From Bordetella parapertussis (lineage in GTDB: Bacteria; Pseudomonadota; Gammaproteobacteria; Burkholderiales; Burkholderiaceae_A): a stretch of DNA of 23,361 nt. Location of the stretch: assembly GCA_945901825.1 (NCBI GenBank), contig CAMDMC010000024.1, forward strand, positions 1 through 23,361, given 5' to 3'. The translations under genes and the position numbers were made by a program. The stretch's first letter is position 1, and every line of letters begins with the position of its first letter. The notes below the pieces were generated by a model. That model was not told the origin of the DNA, searched no databases, and was given only the letters and a program-made list of their open reading frames with translations. Of this stretch, positions 1 through 6,325 are shown in pieces.

Positions 1-168
1 CTTACGGGAGGACCCCTAAGCGCCTACGAACCTCAGTCCGAGTTCCTTTCGTTGTTGGCAACTGCCGATGGCAAGGCGATTGCCTCGCGGGGGCGATGGA
101 GCCTGTCGGGTCGTTGGGCTTTTTGGCTCAAGGATTACATTGACCGGGACTTTGTAAGGCGCTTTTAA
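1..168 (+). CDS. C-terminal fragment of FAD-dependent pyridine nucleotide-disulfide oxidoreductase (SelD-associated/NDH-2-like)
   Basis: The frame is open from the first base to a TAA at 166-168 and gives 55 residues; the start lies upstream of the window. It contains a YEPQ segment, then ATADGKAIASRGRWSLSGRW and a basic-aromatic tail, WLKDYIDRDFVRRF. From memory, this matches the C-terminus of FAD/NAD(P)H oxidoreductases related to type II NADH dehydrogenases that are often fused to or encoded beside selenophosphate synthetase SelD. The tail is an amphipathic membrane-contacting helix in that family. The FAD and NAD(P)H motifs are outside the window, so the substrate cannot be judged. It ends 86 bases before the next gene. 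An alternative is another NDH-2-like flavoprotein. Confidence 0.6.
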   Translation, partial: LTGGPLSAYEPQSEFLSLLATADGKAIASRGRWSLSGRWAFWLKDYIDRDFVRRF

Positions 169-254
169 CTGACGCTGGGGGATTCGTCGCCGCTTGCTAA
201 CGGGCTTTCAGTCTTCGGTTTGTGCAGGCCGACCTTCTGAGCTACTCTTTTGTT

Positions 255-617
255 ATGTTTGATTACAACATCAGCCCATACGAAAGCATGCTCACTATCC
301 GCCTCCACAACGCGGTATCTGAGGCTGATATTTTGTTGCTTATTCCCAAGGTCGATGAGTATCTTGAGCATCACAAACGGTTGGCTGGAATTATGTTGAT
401 TTCCAAGGACTGGGCGGGCTGGGAAAGTTTCGCAGCGCTTCGGGCAACCATGACCTTTCTAAGTGGTCACCACAACAAAATTAGTCGAATAGCCTTGGTA
501 ACGGACTCTGTGCTGGCCGACCTCATACCCTTATTCGCCGGGCGCTTGGTAAATACCACCATTCGGCATTTTCGCTATGAAGATGAGGCGAGTGCCAAGA
601 TCTGGCTAACGGATTAG
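255..617 (+). CDS. SpoIIAA/STAS-like protein (DUF3478-type)
   Basis: This 120-residue soluble protein has the alternating strand and helix pattern of the SpoIIAA-like (STAS-related) family: an N-terminal MFDYNISPYESMLTIRL strand pair, a helix ending in VDEYLEHHKRLAGIML, then the characteristic DWAGWESFAALRATMTFL segment, HHNKISRIALVTDS and a final RHFRYEDEASAKIWL. Length and order match that family. Members are cytoplasmic or membrane-associated and usually of unknown function; some bind lipid-like ligands. I place the start at ATG 255, where family similarity begins; the frame also has an upstream GTG at 222. Neither start has a good ribosome-binding site. The STAS-bearing SulP gene lies 163 bases downstream, so the two STAS-type folds may be functionally linked, but that is inference. 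Confidence 0.75.
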   Translation: MFDYNISPYESMLTIRLHNAVSEADILLLIPKVDEYLEHHKRLAGIMLISKDWAGWESFAALRATMTFLSGHHNKISRIALVTDSVLADLIPLFAGRLVNTTIRHFRYEDEASAKIWLTD

Positions 618-769
618 TCCTTGCTTCCAATGTAGCGCTTCACCCACTCGTCCTCGAGCGATTCCATCTCGCGATCAGCCAAAGCTGGGATCGCAACACA
701 CAAAAAGTGACGCCCACCGCACGTACGCCTTGCGTAGACGGCTTCCTTAGGTGGGCGTTTAAAAAACAA
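614..769 (-). CDS. possible small protein on the minus strand, 51 aa
   Basis: A minus-strand frame fills almost the whole gap between the SpoIIAA-like gene and sulP. It runs from TTG at 769-767 to TAA at 616-614, overlapping the stop of the convergent upstream gene by two bases. The peptide is basic at the N-terminus (FFKRPPKEAVYARR), has two cysteines (TCGGRHFLC), then a hydrophobic VAIPALA and a charged amphipathic tail, DREMESLEDEWVKRYIG. The composition looks like a real protein and is not low-complexity. No convincing ribosome-binding site precedes the TTG, and the same DNA forms an inverted repeat, so the frame could be fortuitous. I do not recognise a family. Confidence 0.35.
   Translation of the reverse strand: MFFKRPPKEAVYARRTCGGRHFLCVAIPALADREMESLEDEWVKRYIGSKD
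671..694. other. hairpin upstream of sulP
   Basis: Arms GCGATC-AGC (671-679) and GCT-GG-GATCGC (684-694) pair with one two-base bulge and a CAAA loop. The structure lies about 90 bases before the sulP start and is not followed by a T-run, so it does not look like a simple terminator. It would sit in the sulP leader if transcription starts upstream, or in the coding part of the possible minus-strand small gene. Confidence 0.4.
710..758. promoter_or_regulatory. long two-tier inverted repeat in front of sulP
   Basis: Outer arms ACGCCCACC (710-718) and GGTGGGCGT (750-758) pair perfectly over nine bases, and an inner TACGC/GCGTA pair (724-728 with 732-736) caps the centre. On the plus strand it is followed by TTTAAAAAA, on the minus strand by CACTTTTTG; neither is a textbook terminator tail. 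It ends 22 bases before the sulP ATG, which has only a weak GTGAG ribosome-binding site, so it could be a leader RNA structure controlling sulP or a protein-binding dyad. I cannot assign it to a known RNA family. Confidence 0.45.
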
Positions 770-780
770 TGTGAGTCTTT

Positions 781-2256
781 ATGAAGTCATTTCAGCAGGA
801 CTGGTTATCGAATGTCCGCAACGATCTCCTCGCGGGCCTCGTTGTTGCCCTGGCTTTAATTCCGGAAGCAATTGCCTTTTCAATCATTGCAGGCGTTGAC
901 CCGAAGGTGGGGCTTTACGCCTCGTTTTGCATTGCTGTTGTCATCGCTTTTGTGGGAGGGCGCCCAGGCATGATTTCAGCAGCAACGGGGGCCATGGCAC
1001 TTGTTATGGTTACTCTGGTGAAAGATCACGGCCTTCAGTATCTTTTGGCAGCAACGGTTCTAACAGGAGTGCTGCAAATTATTGCAGGCTGGGTTCACCT
1101 TGGAACGCTTATGCGCTTTGTTTCACGCTCAGTCGTTACCGGCTTCGTGAATGCATTGGCAATTCTAATATTTATGGCCCAGCTTCCCGAATTGACCAAT
1201 GTCACTTGGCAGGTCTACGCCATGACTGCGGCGGGTCTTGGCATTATTTATGGCTTTCCTTACATAACAAAATCCGTTCCCTCGCCATTAGTCACCATTG
1301 TTGTTCTAACCGCGGTCGCCATTTCTTTAGACCTAAGTATTCGAACGGTTGGCGATATGGGTGAGCTTCCCGACAGCTTTCCGCTTTTTCTTCTTCCTAC
1401 TATTCCCCTGAATTTTGAGACCCTACTTATTATTTTTCCCTACTCATTGACACTAATGGTGGTCGGCCTGCTGGAATCGCTAATGACGGCTACGATTGTG
1501 GATGACCTAACAGACTCAGGCAGCAATAAGAATCGTGAGTGTGTGGGCCAGGGCGTTGCAAATATTACCTCGGGGTTCTTTGGCGGCATGGCTGGATGCG
1601 CCATGATTGGCCAGTCAGTCATTAATGTGAAATCGGGTGGCCGCGGCCGGCTCTCAACGCTTTCGGCTGGCATATTCCTAATGCTTATGATTGTGTTTGC
1701 AAGCGACTGGGTCGCTCAGATACCCATGGCAGCCCTTGTGGCGGTGATGATTATGGTGTCAATCGGCACATTCAACTGGAGTTCTATTCGTAACCTTAAA
1801 GACCACCCAAAAAGTTCAAGCGTCGTTATGCTGGCGACAGTCGCTACGACAGTCGCAACACACGATCTTGCCAAAGGGGTGCTTGTCGGTGTTCTGCTCT
1901 CGGGTTTTTTCTTTGCCCATAAGGTTGGTTTAATTATGCGAGTGCGCTCGCTTGCCGACCCTGATGGATACGCAAGAACTTACACCGTCATTGGCCAGGT
2001 CTTTTTTGCCTCAGCCGATCAGTTCATTGCCTCATTTGACTTTAAAGAAGTCATTGAAAAAGTTCGTATTGATGTAAGCCGTGCACACTTCTGGGACATC
2101 ACGGCAATCAGTGCCTTAGACAAGGTCATACTTAAATTCCGTCGCGAAGCCACTGAGGTTGAAGTAATTGGGCTAAACGAGGCGAGCGCTACGATGGTCG
2201 ATCGCTTTGCTACGCACGATAAAGACGATGCGATTGAACGCATGATTAATCATTGA
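781..2256 (+). CDS. SulP/SLC26-family anion transporter with C-terminal STAS domain
   Basis: This 491-residue inner-membrane protein shows the SulP layout: an N-terminal [20 protein letters not shown] helix, then VGLYASF and the glycine-rich [16 protein letters not shown] region lining the transport site, many further hydrophobic helices, and a cytoplasmic STAS domain from about residue 395, including the [12 protein letters not shown] loop. The family moves sulfate, bicarbonate, chloride or dicarboxylates; the substrate cannot be read from sequence. ATG 781 fits the family N-terminus. The gene is followed after ten bases by a universal stress protein gene with a strong ribosome-binding site, so the two are very probably co-transcribed, a pairing that suggests stress-linked anion or bicarbonate transport. 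A structured leader precedes it. Confidence 0.9.
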   Translation: MKSFQQDWLSNVRNDLLAGLVVALALIPEAIAFSIIAGVDPKVGLYASFCIAVVIAFVGGRPGMISAATGAMALVMVTLVKDHGLQYLLAATVLTGVLQIIAGWVHLGTLMRFVSRSVVTGFVNALAILIFMAQLPELTNVTWQVYAMTAAGLGIIYGFPYITKSVPSPLVTIVVLTAVAISLDLSIRTVGDMGELPDSFPLFLLPTIPLNFETLLIIFPYSLTLMVVGLLESLMTATIVDDLTDSGSNKNRECVGQGVANITSGFFGGMAGCAMIGQSVINVKSGGRGRLSTLSAGIFLMLMIVFASDWVAQIPMAALVAVMIMVSIGTFNWSSIRNLKDHPKSSSVVMLATVATTVATHDLAKGVLVGVLLSGFFFAHKVGLIMRVRSLADPDGYARTYTVIGQVFFASADQFIASFDFKEVIEKVRIDVSRAHFWDITAISALDKVILKFRREATEVEVIGLNEASATMVDRFATHDKDDAIERMINH

Positions 2257-2266
2257 AGGAAACGAC

Positions 2267-3130
2267 ATGAATGCGACAGCCAAAGTGCTTGCCTGTGTCG
2301 ATCGTTCCTCCTACGCAGCCCATGTTGCCGATGCTGCCACCTGGGCTACAAAGGTCATGAACGCCGATCTCGAGTTTCTGCATGTTCTTGACCGACACCC
2401 TGAAGAGGGTACGTCAGATGATCATAGTGGCGCGATTGGTTTTAATGCGCAGGAGGCCTTACTCACGACCTTGGCGCAGAAGGACGAAGCCCGGGTTCGA
2501 GATATGCGGCAGGCGGGACGACTATTTCTGGGCGAGCTACGCGAGCGGGCTCACACCGCGGGTGCGGCGCAGGTGGATATTCGACAGCGCCATGGCGAGT
2601 TGCAAGAGACAGTCATGGAGCAGCAGCGTGATTTTGACCTGCTTGTTCTTGGTCGCAGAGGCGCGTCTGCCGGGGTTACTCACCGTGATCTTGGCAGAAA
2701 CGTCGAGAATCTTATTCGCTCGTTGAGCCGCCCGATCTTGACTGTCACCGATTGGTTTAGGCGACCCCAGAAAGCCCTTATAGCCTTCGATGGTCGAGCC
2801 TCCACCCGCAAATCCATCGAGCTTCTTTCTCAGTCTGCCCTATTAAAAGGGTTGGAGGTGCGCTTAGTAATGGCTGGCCCTAGGCAAGGTGAGACGACGA
2901 GGCAGCTTGATTGGGCAAGAGACAAATTCCTTGCGGCCGGCTTTCAAGCATCCGCCCATTCAATGCTGGGTGACCCTGAAGTCGTAATTGCAAGGGTAAT
3001 CAAAGAAGAGACTATTGATCTTCTTGTGATGGGCGCCTACAGCCATTCCCCGATTCGGGCACTGCTTTTCGGAAGCAAGACAAACGAGCTTCTTCGATCG
3101 GCGAGTGTACCGACACTGCTCGTAAGATAG
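2267..3130 (+). CDS. tandem universal stress protein (two UspA domains)
   Basis: The 287-residue cytoplasmic protein contains two Usp folds, about residues 5-155 and 165-287. Each begins with the nucleotide-binding strand (KVLACVDRSSYAAHVADAA; KALIAFDGRASTRKSIELL) and ends with the family loop. The first loop is LVLGRRGASAGVTHRDLGRN. The second is LVMGAYSHSPIRALLFGS, where the second glycine of the usual G-x2-G-x9-G pattern is histidine. The first domain therefore looks better suited to ATP binding than the second, although this is only motif reading. An AAGGAA ribosome-binding site lies six bases before ATG 2267. Position directly behind sulP indicates an operon in which the Usp protein may modulate or report on transporter state. 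Confidence 0.9.
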   Translation: MNATAKVLACVDRSSYAAHVADAATWATKVMNADLEFLHVLDRHPEEGTSDDHSGAIGFNAQEALLTTLAQKDEARVRDMRQAGRLFLGELRERAHTAGAAQVDIRQRHGELQETVMEQQRDFDLLVLGRRGASAGVTHRDLGRNVENLIRSLSRPILTVTDWFRRPQKALIAFDGRASTRKSIELLSQSALLKGLEVRLVMAGPRQGETTRQLDWARDKFLAAGFQASAHSMLGDPEVVIARVIKEETIDLLVMGAYSHSPIRALLFGSKTNELLRSASVPTLLVR

Positions 3131-3267
3131 ATGCTTGAGTTTTTAACTTTTGGTGGCCGGGTCGCCATTAAAGCGATCTCCCTTATGATTCGTAGCTGGT
3201 AAAGACTAAAGCCACCTCCGCCGAGCATCAGCATAAAGTAGTCGCGAGTGGCTGAGGTTTTAAGCGA

Positions 3268-3864
3268 TTGAAGTCAAACGAGTTGAAGGGAGTGCTGGCG
3301 GTGCTTGGACCACTTGGGCGAGGTTTGGTTGTTGGGGCTGGCCTACTGGTTATCTCTTTTTATGTTTATTCCGACTACCCCTTGCTCTCATTGGGCCTGG
3401 TGTTGCTTGCCATGGCCGTGGGCTTTTGGCTTCGAAAGCCATTGCTGCAAGAGCAGTTTCTAAGGCGTGGTATTCCTTATTACCTTCAGCAAATCGTAGC
3501 GGCTGATACCAGCCTGCATCAAAGGCTTATGGTGGCTTCCGGTCGTAGTTTTACAACCACGCTTGACCGTTTCGAACTTAAGTTTTCTTACACATCCCAT
3601 CTGTCCGAGCAGACTCTCCTTCAAGACAAAACGCTGTCTCTAATGATGCTTGATGTCATCGATCGTCGCACGGGGTTTAACCTTTGTAGCTTCCAGCCTT
3701 CGCCAAACCCTGTTGAAAAAGACGGTGACTTCCATCCCAAAACCTTCGGGGATGATTCTGTTTTAGCTCTACTTGAAGCGGAGCTCATAGCTCATTTATC
3801 CGTGCTGAAGAACCTGTCCCAGGCTACAGGTAGCGCGCCTGTTGGGCACGAGAGGAAACAGTAG
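3268..3864 (+). CDS. hypothetical membrane protein with two N-terminal helices
   Basis: The 198-residue product is not recognised. Two closely spaced hydrophobic segments lie at about residues 18-34 and 38-56 (a VVGAGLLVISFYVY stretch, then LLSLGLVLLAMAVGFWL). A cytoplasmic region of about 140 residues follows, with LRKPLLQEQFLRRGIPYYLQ directly after the second helix and no obvious catalytic motif. The track start is TTG 3268, with a GAGG ribosome-binding site ten bases upstream; a TTG five codons later is an alternative. It lies 137 bases behind the universal stress gene and ends upstream of the TerC riboswitch promoter. A role in the same envelope or stress context is only guilt by position. 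Confidence 0.65.
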   Translation: MKSNELKGVLAVLGPLGRGLVVGAGLLVISFYVYSDYPLLSLGLVLLAMAVGFWLRKPLLQEQFLRRGIPYYLQQIVAADTSLHQRLMVASGRSFTTTLDRFELKFSYTSHLSEQTLLQDKTLSLMMLDVIDRRTGFNLCSFQPSPNPVEKDGDFHPKTFGDDSVLALLEAELIAHLSVLKNLSQATGSAPVGHERKQ

Positions 3865-3887
3865 GGACAGGGCAAGAGCAGTGGCGT

Positions 3888-3916
3888 TTGACGCTGACTA
3901 CAGCTTCTGTTTCAAT
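3888..3916 (+). promoter_or_regulatory. sigma70-type promoter for the Mn riboswitch-alx transcript
   Basis: A TTGACG -35 element (3888-3893) is separated by exactly 17 bases from TTCAAT (3911-3916), which matches four of six -10 positions. The predicted start near 3923 falls just before the first conserved bases of the riboswitch, which is where a leader promoter should be. Confidence 0.55.
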
Positions 3917-3925
3917 CCAATAGCC

Positions 3926-4086
3926 TCTTAAAGGGAGTAGCCTACTTTGCCTGAGGTTCTCGGGCTTAGCGGAACTGTCGTCAATACGTTTTCATGAACT
4001 TGGCAGGCCATGAAAACCGGCAGTTCTAACCAGGGTCTGCATCTACCAATGCATGCGCTGGGCGGCAAGACTGACGGGGATCCTTC
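3926..4086 (+). promoter_or_regulatory. yybP-ykoY family manganese riboswitch
   Basis: Three signature elements of this family appear in the right order. The first is AAAGGGAGTAGCC (3930-3942). The second is the internal GTCGTCAATACG (3978-3989), followed by an arm closing around CATGAACTTGGCAGGCCATG. The third is GGCAAGAC (4064-4071), near the 3' end. AAGG at 3931-3934 can pair with CCTT at 4082-4085 to close the first helix. The family senses Mn2+ (alx and mntP leaders in E. coli), and the downstream gene is a TerC/Alx transporter, the expected client. Between the aptamer and the start codon, CTCAA (4094-4098) can pair with TTGAG (4112-4116) directly before the AGAGG ribosome-binding site (4119-4123), a plausible translational switch. 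The exact aptamer ends are approximate. Confidence 0.87.
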
Positions 4087-4133
4087 TACACCACTCAAAG
4101 CTTTGCCAGCCTTGAGATAGAGGTTCCTAATTT

Positions 4134-5171
4134 ATGGTCACCATTGGTACCCCACTGCTTTGGCTGTTTTTTAGCCTTTTTGTACTTGTCGCGCTTGCCG
4201 TTGATTTTCTTGCACTCAATCGCCAAGGCGCTCATACCGTCAGCATCAAAGAAGCAACTATCTGGTCGCTCATATGGGTGTCGGTCTCTTTCGTTTTTGT
4301 TGCCTGGCTCTGGTGGTACCTTGGGGGCCTTGACGAGGATCCTGCAGCGAAGACGCTTGCCAATGCAAAGGCGCTTGAATTTGTTACGGGTTACCTGGTT
4401 GAAAAAGCACTGGCAGTAGACAACATTTTTGTCTTCCTAATGCTTTTTACCTATTTTTCCGTACCTCCTGAGTTTCAGAAGCGTGTGCTGATGATTGGAA
4501 TTCTTGGGGCTCTGGTTCTGCGCGCCATCATGATTCTATTGGGTGCCTGGCTTATCTCGCAGTTCCATTGGGTGATGTACGTTTTCGGTGCGTTCCTTGT
4601 TTATACGGGCGCGAAGATGTGGTGGGCCGCAGGCCAGGAACCCGACCTTGACAACAATCCAGCCCTGTTGTGGGTGAAGCGCCGCATGAAGATTTCACCG
4701 CATTACGATGGTGAGCGTTTCTTCACCGTGGTGGATGGCGTAAAAATGGCTACCCCTTTGTTTGTTGTTATTGCACTTATTGGAATTGTTGATGTTATTT
4801 TTGCAGTGGATTCCATACCTGCTATTTTTGCAATTACAACGGACCCGTTTATTGTTCTCACGTCAAATGTGTTTGCCATTCTAGGGCTTCGAGCCATGTA
4901 CTTTGTTCTTGCAGGCATGCATGAGCGTTTTCATTTGCTCTCCTATGGGCTTGCCATTGTTCTGGTCTTTATCGGCGTGAAGATGCTGCTCATCGACATT
5001 TATAAAATTCCCATTGCATGGTCCTTGGGTTTTACTGTGACGACGCTTGCCCTCACCATGTTGCTTTCTCTGCGAATACCAGCCAAGCTAGGCGAGTCTG
5101 GCTCAGCCTTTCCTTTTGAGCCCAAGCAGAAGTCAGACCCAGACACGAAGTCGCAGTCTGAAGGGGGTTAG
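4134..5171 (+). CDS. alx: TerC/Alx-family manganese transporter
   Basis: The 345-residue inner-membrane protein has about nine hydrophobic helices and both TerC signature repeats: EKALAVDNIFVFL near residues 97-109 and VDVIFAVDSIPAIFAIT near 223-239. The acidic residues in these repeats are implicated in metal handling. The family includes E. coli Alx, a manganese exporter active at high Mn2+ and alkaline pH. The length slightly exceeds Alx (about 320 residues) because of a hydrophilic C-terminal tail rich in Lys, Ser and Asp. ATG 4134 has AGAGG ten bases upstream. The Mn2+ riboswitch in the leader strongly supports a manganese-export role over tellurite resistance. A further small gene starts 64 bases downstream. 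Confidence 0.92.
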   Translation: MVTIGTPLLWLFFSLFVLVALAVDFLALNRQGAHTVSIKEATIWSLIWVSVSFVFVAWLWWYLGGLDEDPAAKTLANAKALEFVTGYLVEKALAVDNIFVFLMLFTYFSVPPEFQKRVLMIGILGALVLRAIMILLGAWLISQFHWVMYVFGAFLVYTGAKMWWAAGQEPDLDNNPALLWVKRRMKISPHYDGERFFTVVDGVKMATPLFVVIALIGIVDVIFAVDSIPAIFAITTDPFIVLTSNVFAILGLRAMYFVLAGMHERFHLLSYGLAIVLVFIGVKMLLIDIYKIPIAWSLGFTVTTLALTMLLSLRIPAKLGESGSAFPFEPKQKSDPDTKSQSEGG

Positions 5172-5235
5172 GGGGTTTGTAGTAAAGTCTGGGCAAAGAC
5201 GGTTTAAGTGCTTCTTAAAAAAGGTAGTGACTTTT

Positions 5236-5553
5236 ATGCCCAGTGCGTACTTTATTAATCCCGAGCAGGCCTCTGTTGAAGAGATCAATCTGGACAACGG
5301 TCTTGATTCCATAAAGAAATGGATCGGCCAAGACAGCATCGACAGTGATGAGGTGGGTCGCGATGGCGATCTTCTCTTCTTCGATGAGGCCTGTTTTATT
5401 CGGGCAAAGCCCGATTCCAAAAGGTTTAAGCTCGACACGCTTGCACCGGTCGCTGGAAAGGGTGTTTTCGTAGGCTCTGCCGGTGGACCAGAAAGCCTTA
5501 AAGATCCCTCAGTTACGCTCGAGGCACTCAAGGCGCGAGTGGTTTTTTCCTAG
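5236..5553 (+). CDS. small DUF3846-like protein
   Basis: The 105-residue product begins AYFINPEQASVEEINLDNG, continues with DSIKKWIG, then a GDLLFFDEACF strand pair and ends with a LAPVAGKGVFVGSAGG loop. From memory this order (I-x-P start, short helix with IG, FxDE, then AGKGxxxG) resembles DUF3846, a domain of unknown function common in phage and actinobacterial genomes; the match is not confirmed. It has no signal peptide or membrane helix. ATG 5236 is preceded by AAGGT at 5221-5225, about ten bases upstream. The frame is also open back to GTG 5116 inside the TerC gene, which I reject as start. It may share the Mn-controlled transcript of alx, as no terminator is seen between them. Confidence 0.6.
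   Translation: MPSAYFINPEQASVEEINLDNGLDSIKKWIGQDSIDSDEVGRDGDLLFFDEACFIRAKPDSKRFKLDTLAPVAGKGVFVGSAGGPESLKDPSVTLEALKARVVFS
5525..5550 (+). terminator. possible intrinsic terminator inside the end of the DUF3846-like gene
   Basis: CACTC (5525-5529) and GAGTG (5537-5541) form a five-base stem with a seven-base loop, followed by GTTTTTTCC and, after the stop codon, another T6 run. The stem is short, and it overlaps the last codons, so efficiency would depend on translation. It could separate the alx transcript from the acyltransferase gene. Confidence 0.3.
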
Positions 5554-5623
5554 TTTTTTAGCGCACGTCGAGCCCTTAACCTTCAAAAGCGGTTCTTTTC
5601 TCAGTTCAGCTGGGGTAGCTCCC

Positions 5624-6250
5624 TTGAATACCGAATCCGTCACAAGTGTTTTTCGCCCGGCGGCGCGCACTATATTCAATACCCCCGTGGTTACGCCTTG
5701 TCTGCGGGTTGGCTCAAAGCTCTTTCTTCGTATGCTTGGCTGGCGTTTTCAGGGCTCGATTCCAGGGCAGATGCAAAAGGCTGTTGTTATTGCAGCCCCG
5801 CACACTAGCAACTGGGATCTCCCATACAGCCTGATGGCGGCCTTCGGCCTGGGCCTGCAGCTGCATTGGCTTGGTAAGGCAAGCCTGTTTGGGTTCCCGT
5901 TCCAAGGTCTTATGCGTTGGCTGGGTGGCATTGGCGTTGACCGAAGCCGACCTGGGCAATTGGTGTCGGCGGCTGTTAACTGTTTCGAAAACACCCAGAG
6001 GCCTCTGTTTCTTATGATTCCGCCAGAAGGAACGCGAAGTAAAGTTCGCGAATGGAAAACGGGTTTTTATTACATTGCTCAGGGTGCTCAGGTGCCTATT
6101 ATTCTGGCCTACATGGACCATGCAAAAAAAGAGGCAGGTCTTGGTCCATGCCTTGATGTTACTGGCGATGTCGATGTTGATATGGCAACCGTGAAGGCCT
6201 TTTATGCCCCTATTCAAGGGTTTAGGCCAAACCAGTTCGATGCCAGTTAA
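5624..6250 (+). CDS. PlsC-type lysophospholipid acyltransferase family protein
   Basis: A membrane-associated acyl transferase of about 208 residues. The catalytic HX4D motif is seen as HTSNWD, followed by a hydrophobic segment (LHWLGKASLFGFPFQGLMRWL), the GGIGVDRS block, and a PEGTRS motif that in this family binds the glycerol-phosphate or lyso-lipid acceptor. These are AGPAT/PlsC blocks I to III in the right order. The protein is shorter than E. coli PlsC (245 residues) and belongs to the compact branch; the precise acceptor is unknown. The longer reading from GTG 5483 overlaps the upstream gene by 71 bases and adds no family-like sequence. TTG 5624, with GGGG eight bases before it, fits the family N-terminus better. 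Start confidence is moderate. Confidence 0.85.
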   Translation: MNTESVTSVFRPAARTIFNTPVVTPCLRVGSKLFLRMLGWRFQGSIPGQMQKAVVIAAPHTSNWDLPYSLMAAFGLGLQLHWLGKASLFGFPFQGLMRWLGGIGVDRSRPGQLVSAAVNCFENTQRPLFLMIPPEGTRSKVREWKTGFYYIAQGAQVPIILAYMDHAKKEAGLGPCLDVTGDVDVDMATVKAFYAPIQGFRPNQFDAS

Positions 6251-6325
6251 GATAACGTTATTCGGTTAGGTCTGAAACGCCAAAGTCTCCCAGGGCCCAG
6301 CATCGGTTCATTTCAGTTGAACGTC

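Noticed and set aside
3131..3202. 23-codon frame MLEFLTFGGRVAIKAISLMIRSW starting directly after the usp stop codon
   Set aside because: It has no ribosome-binding site, is very short and could easily arise by chance; kept only as a note.
3210..3253. AGCCACCTC/GAGTGGCT imperfect inverted repeat after usp
   Set aside because: A bulge, a loop of about 27 bases and only four T residues make it a poor terminator.
5133..5531. 132-codon minus-strand frame opposite the DUF3846-like gene
   Set aside because: Ser/Pro/Arg-rich shadow without a ribosome-binding site; it would overlap the end of alx and all of the better-supported small gene.
5714..6217. 167-codon minus-strand frame opposite the acyltransferase
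   Set aside because: The plus strand carries clear HX4D and PEGTRS motifs; the antisense product is not protein-like.
6252..6261. Ten-base palindrome ATAACGTTAT between the convergent acyltransferase and gor genes
   Set aside because: Short and isolated between two gene ends, with no regulatory position.
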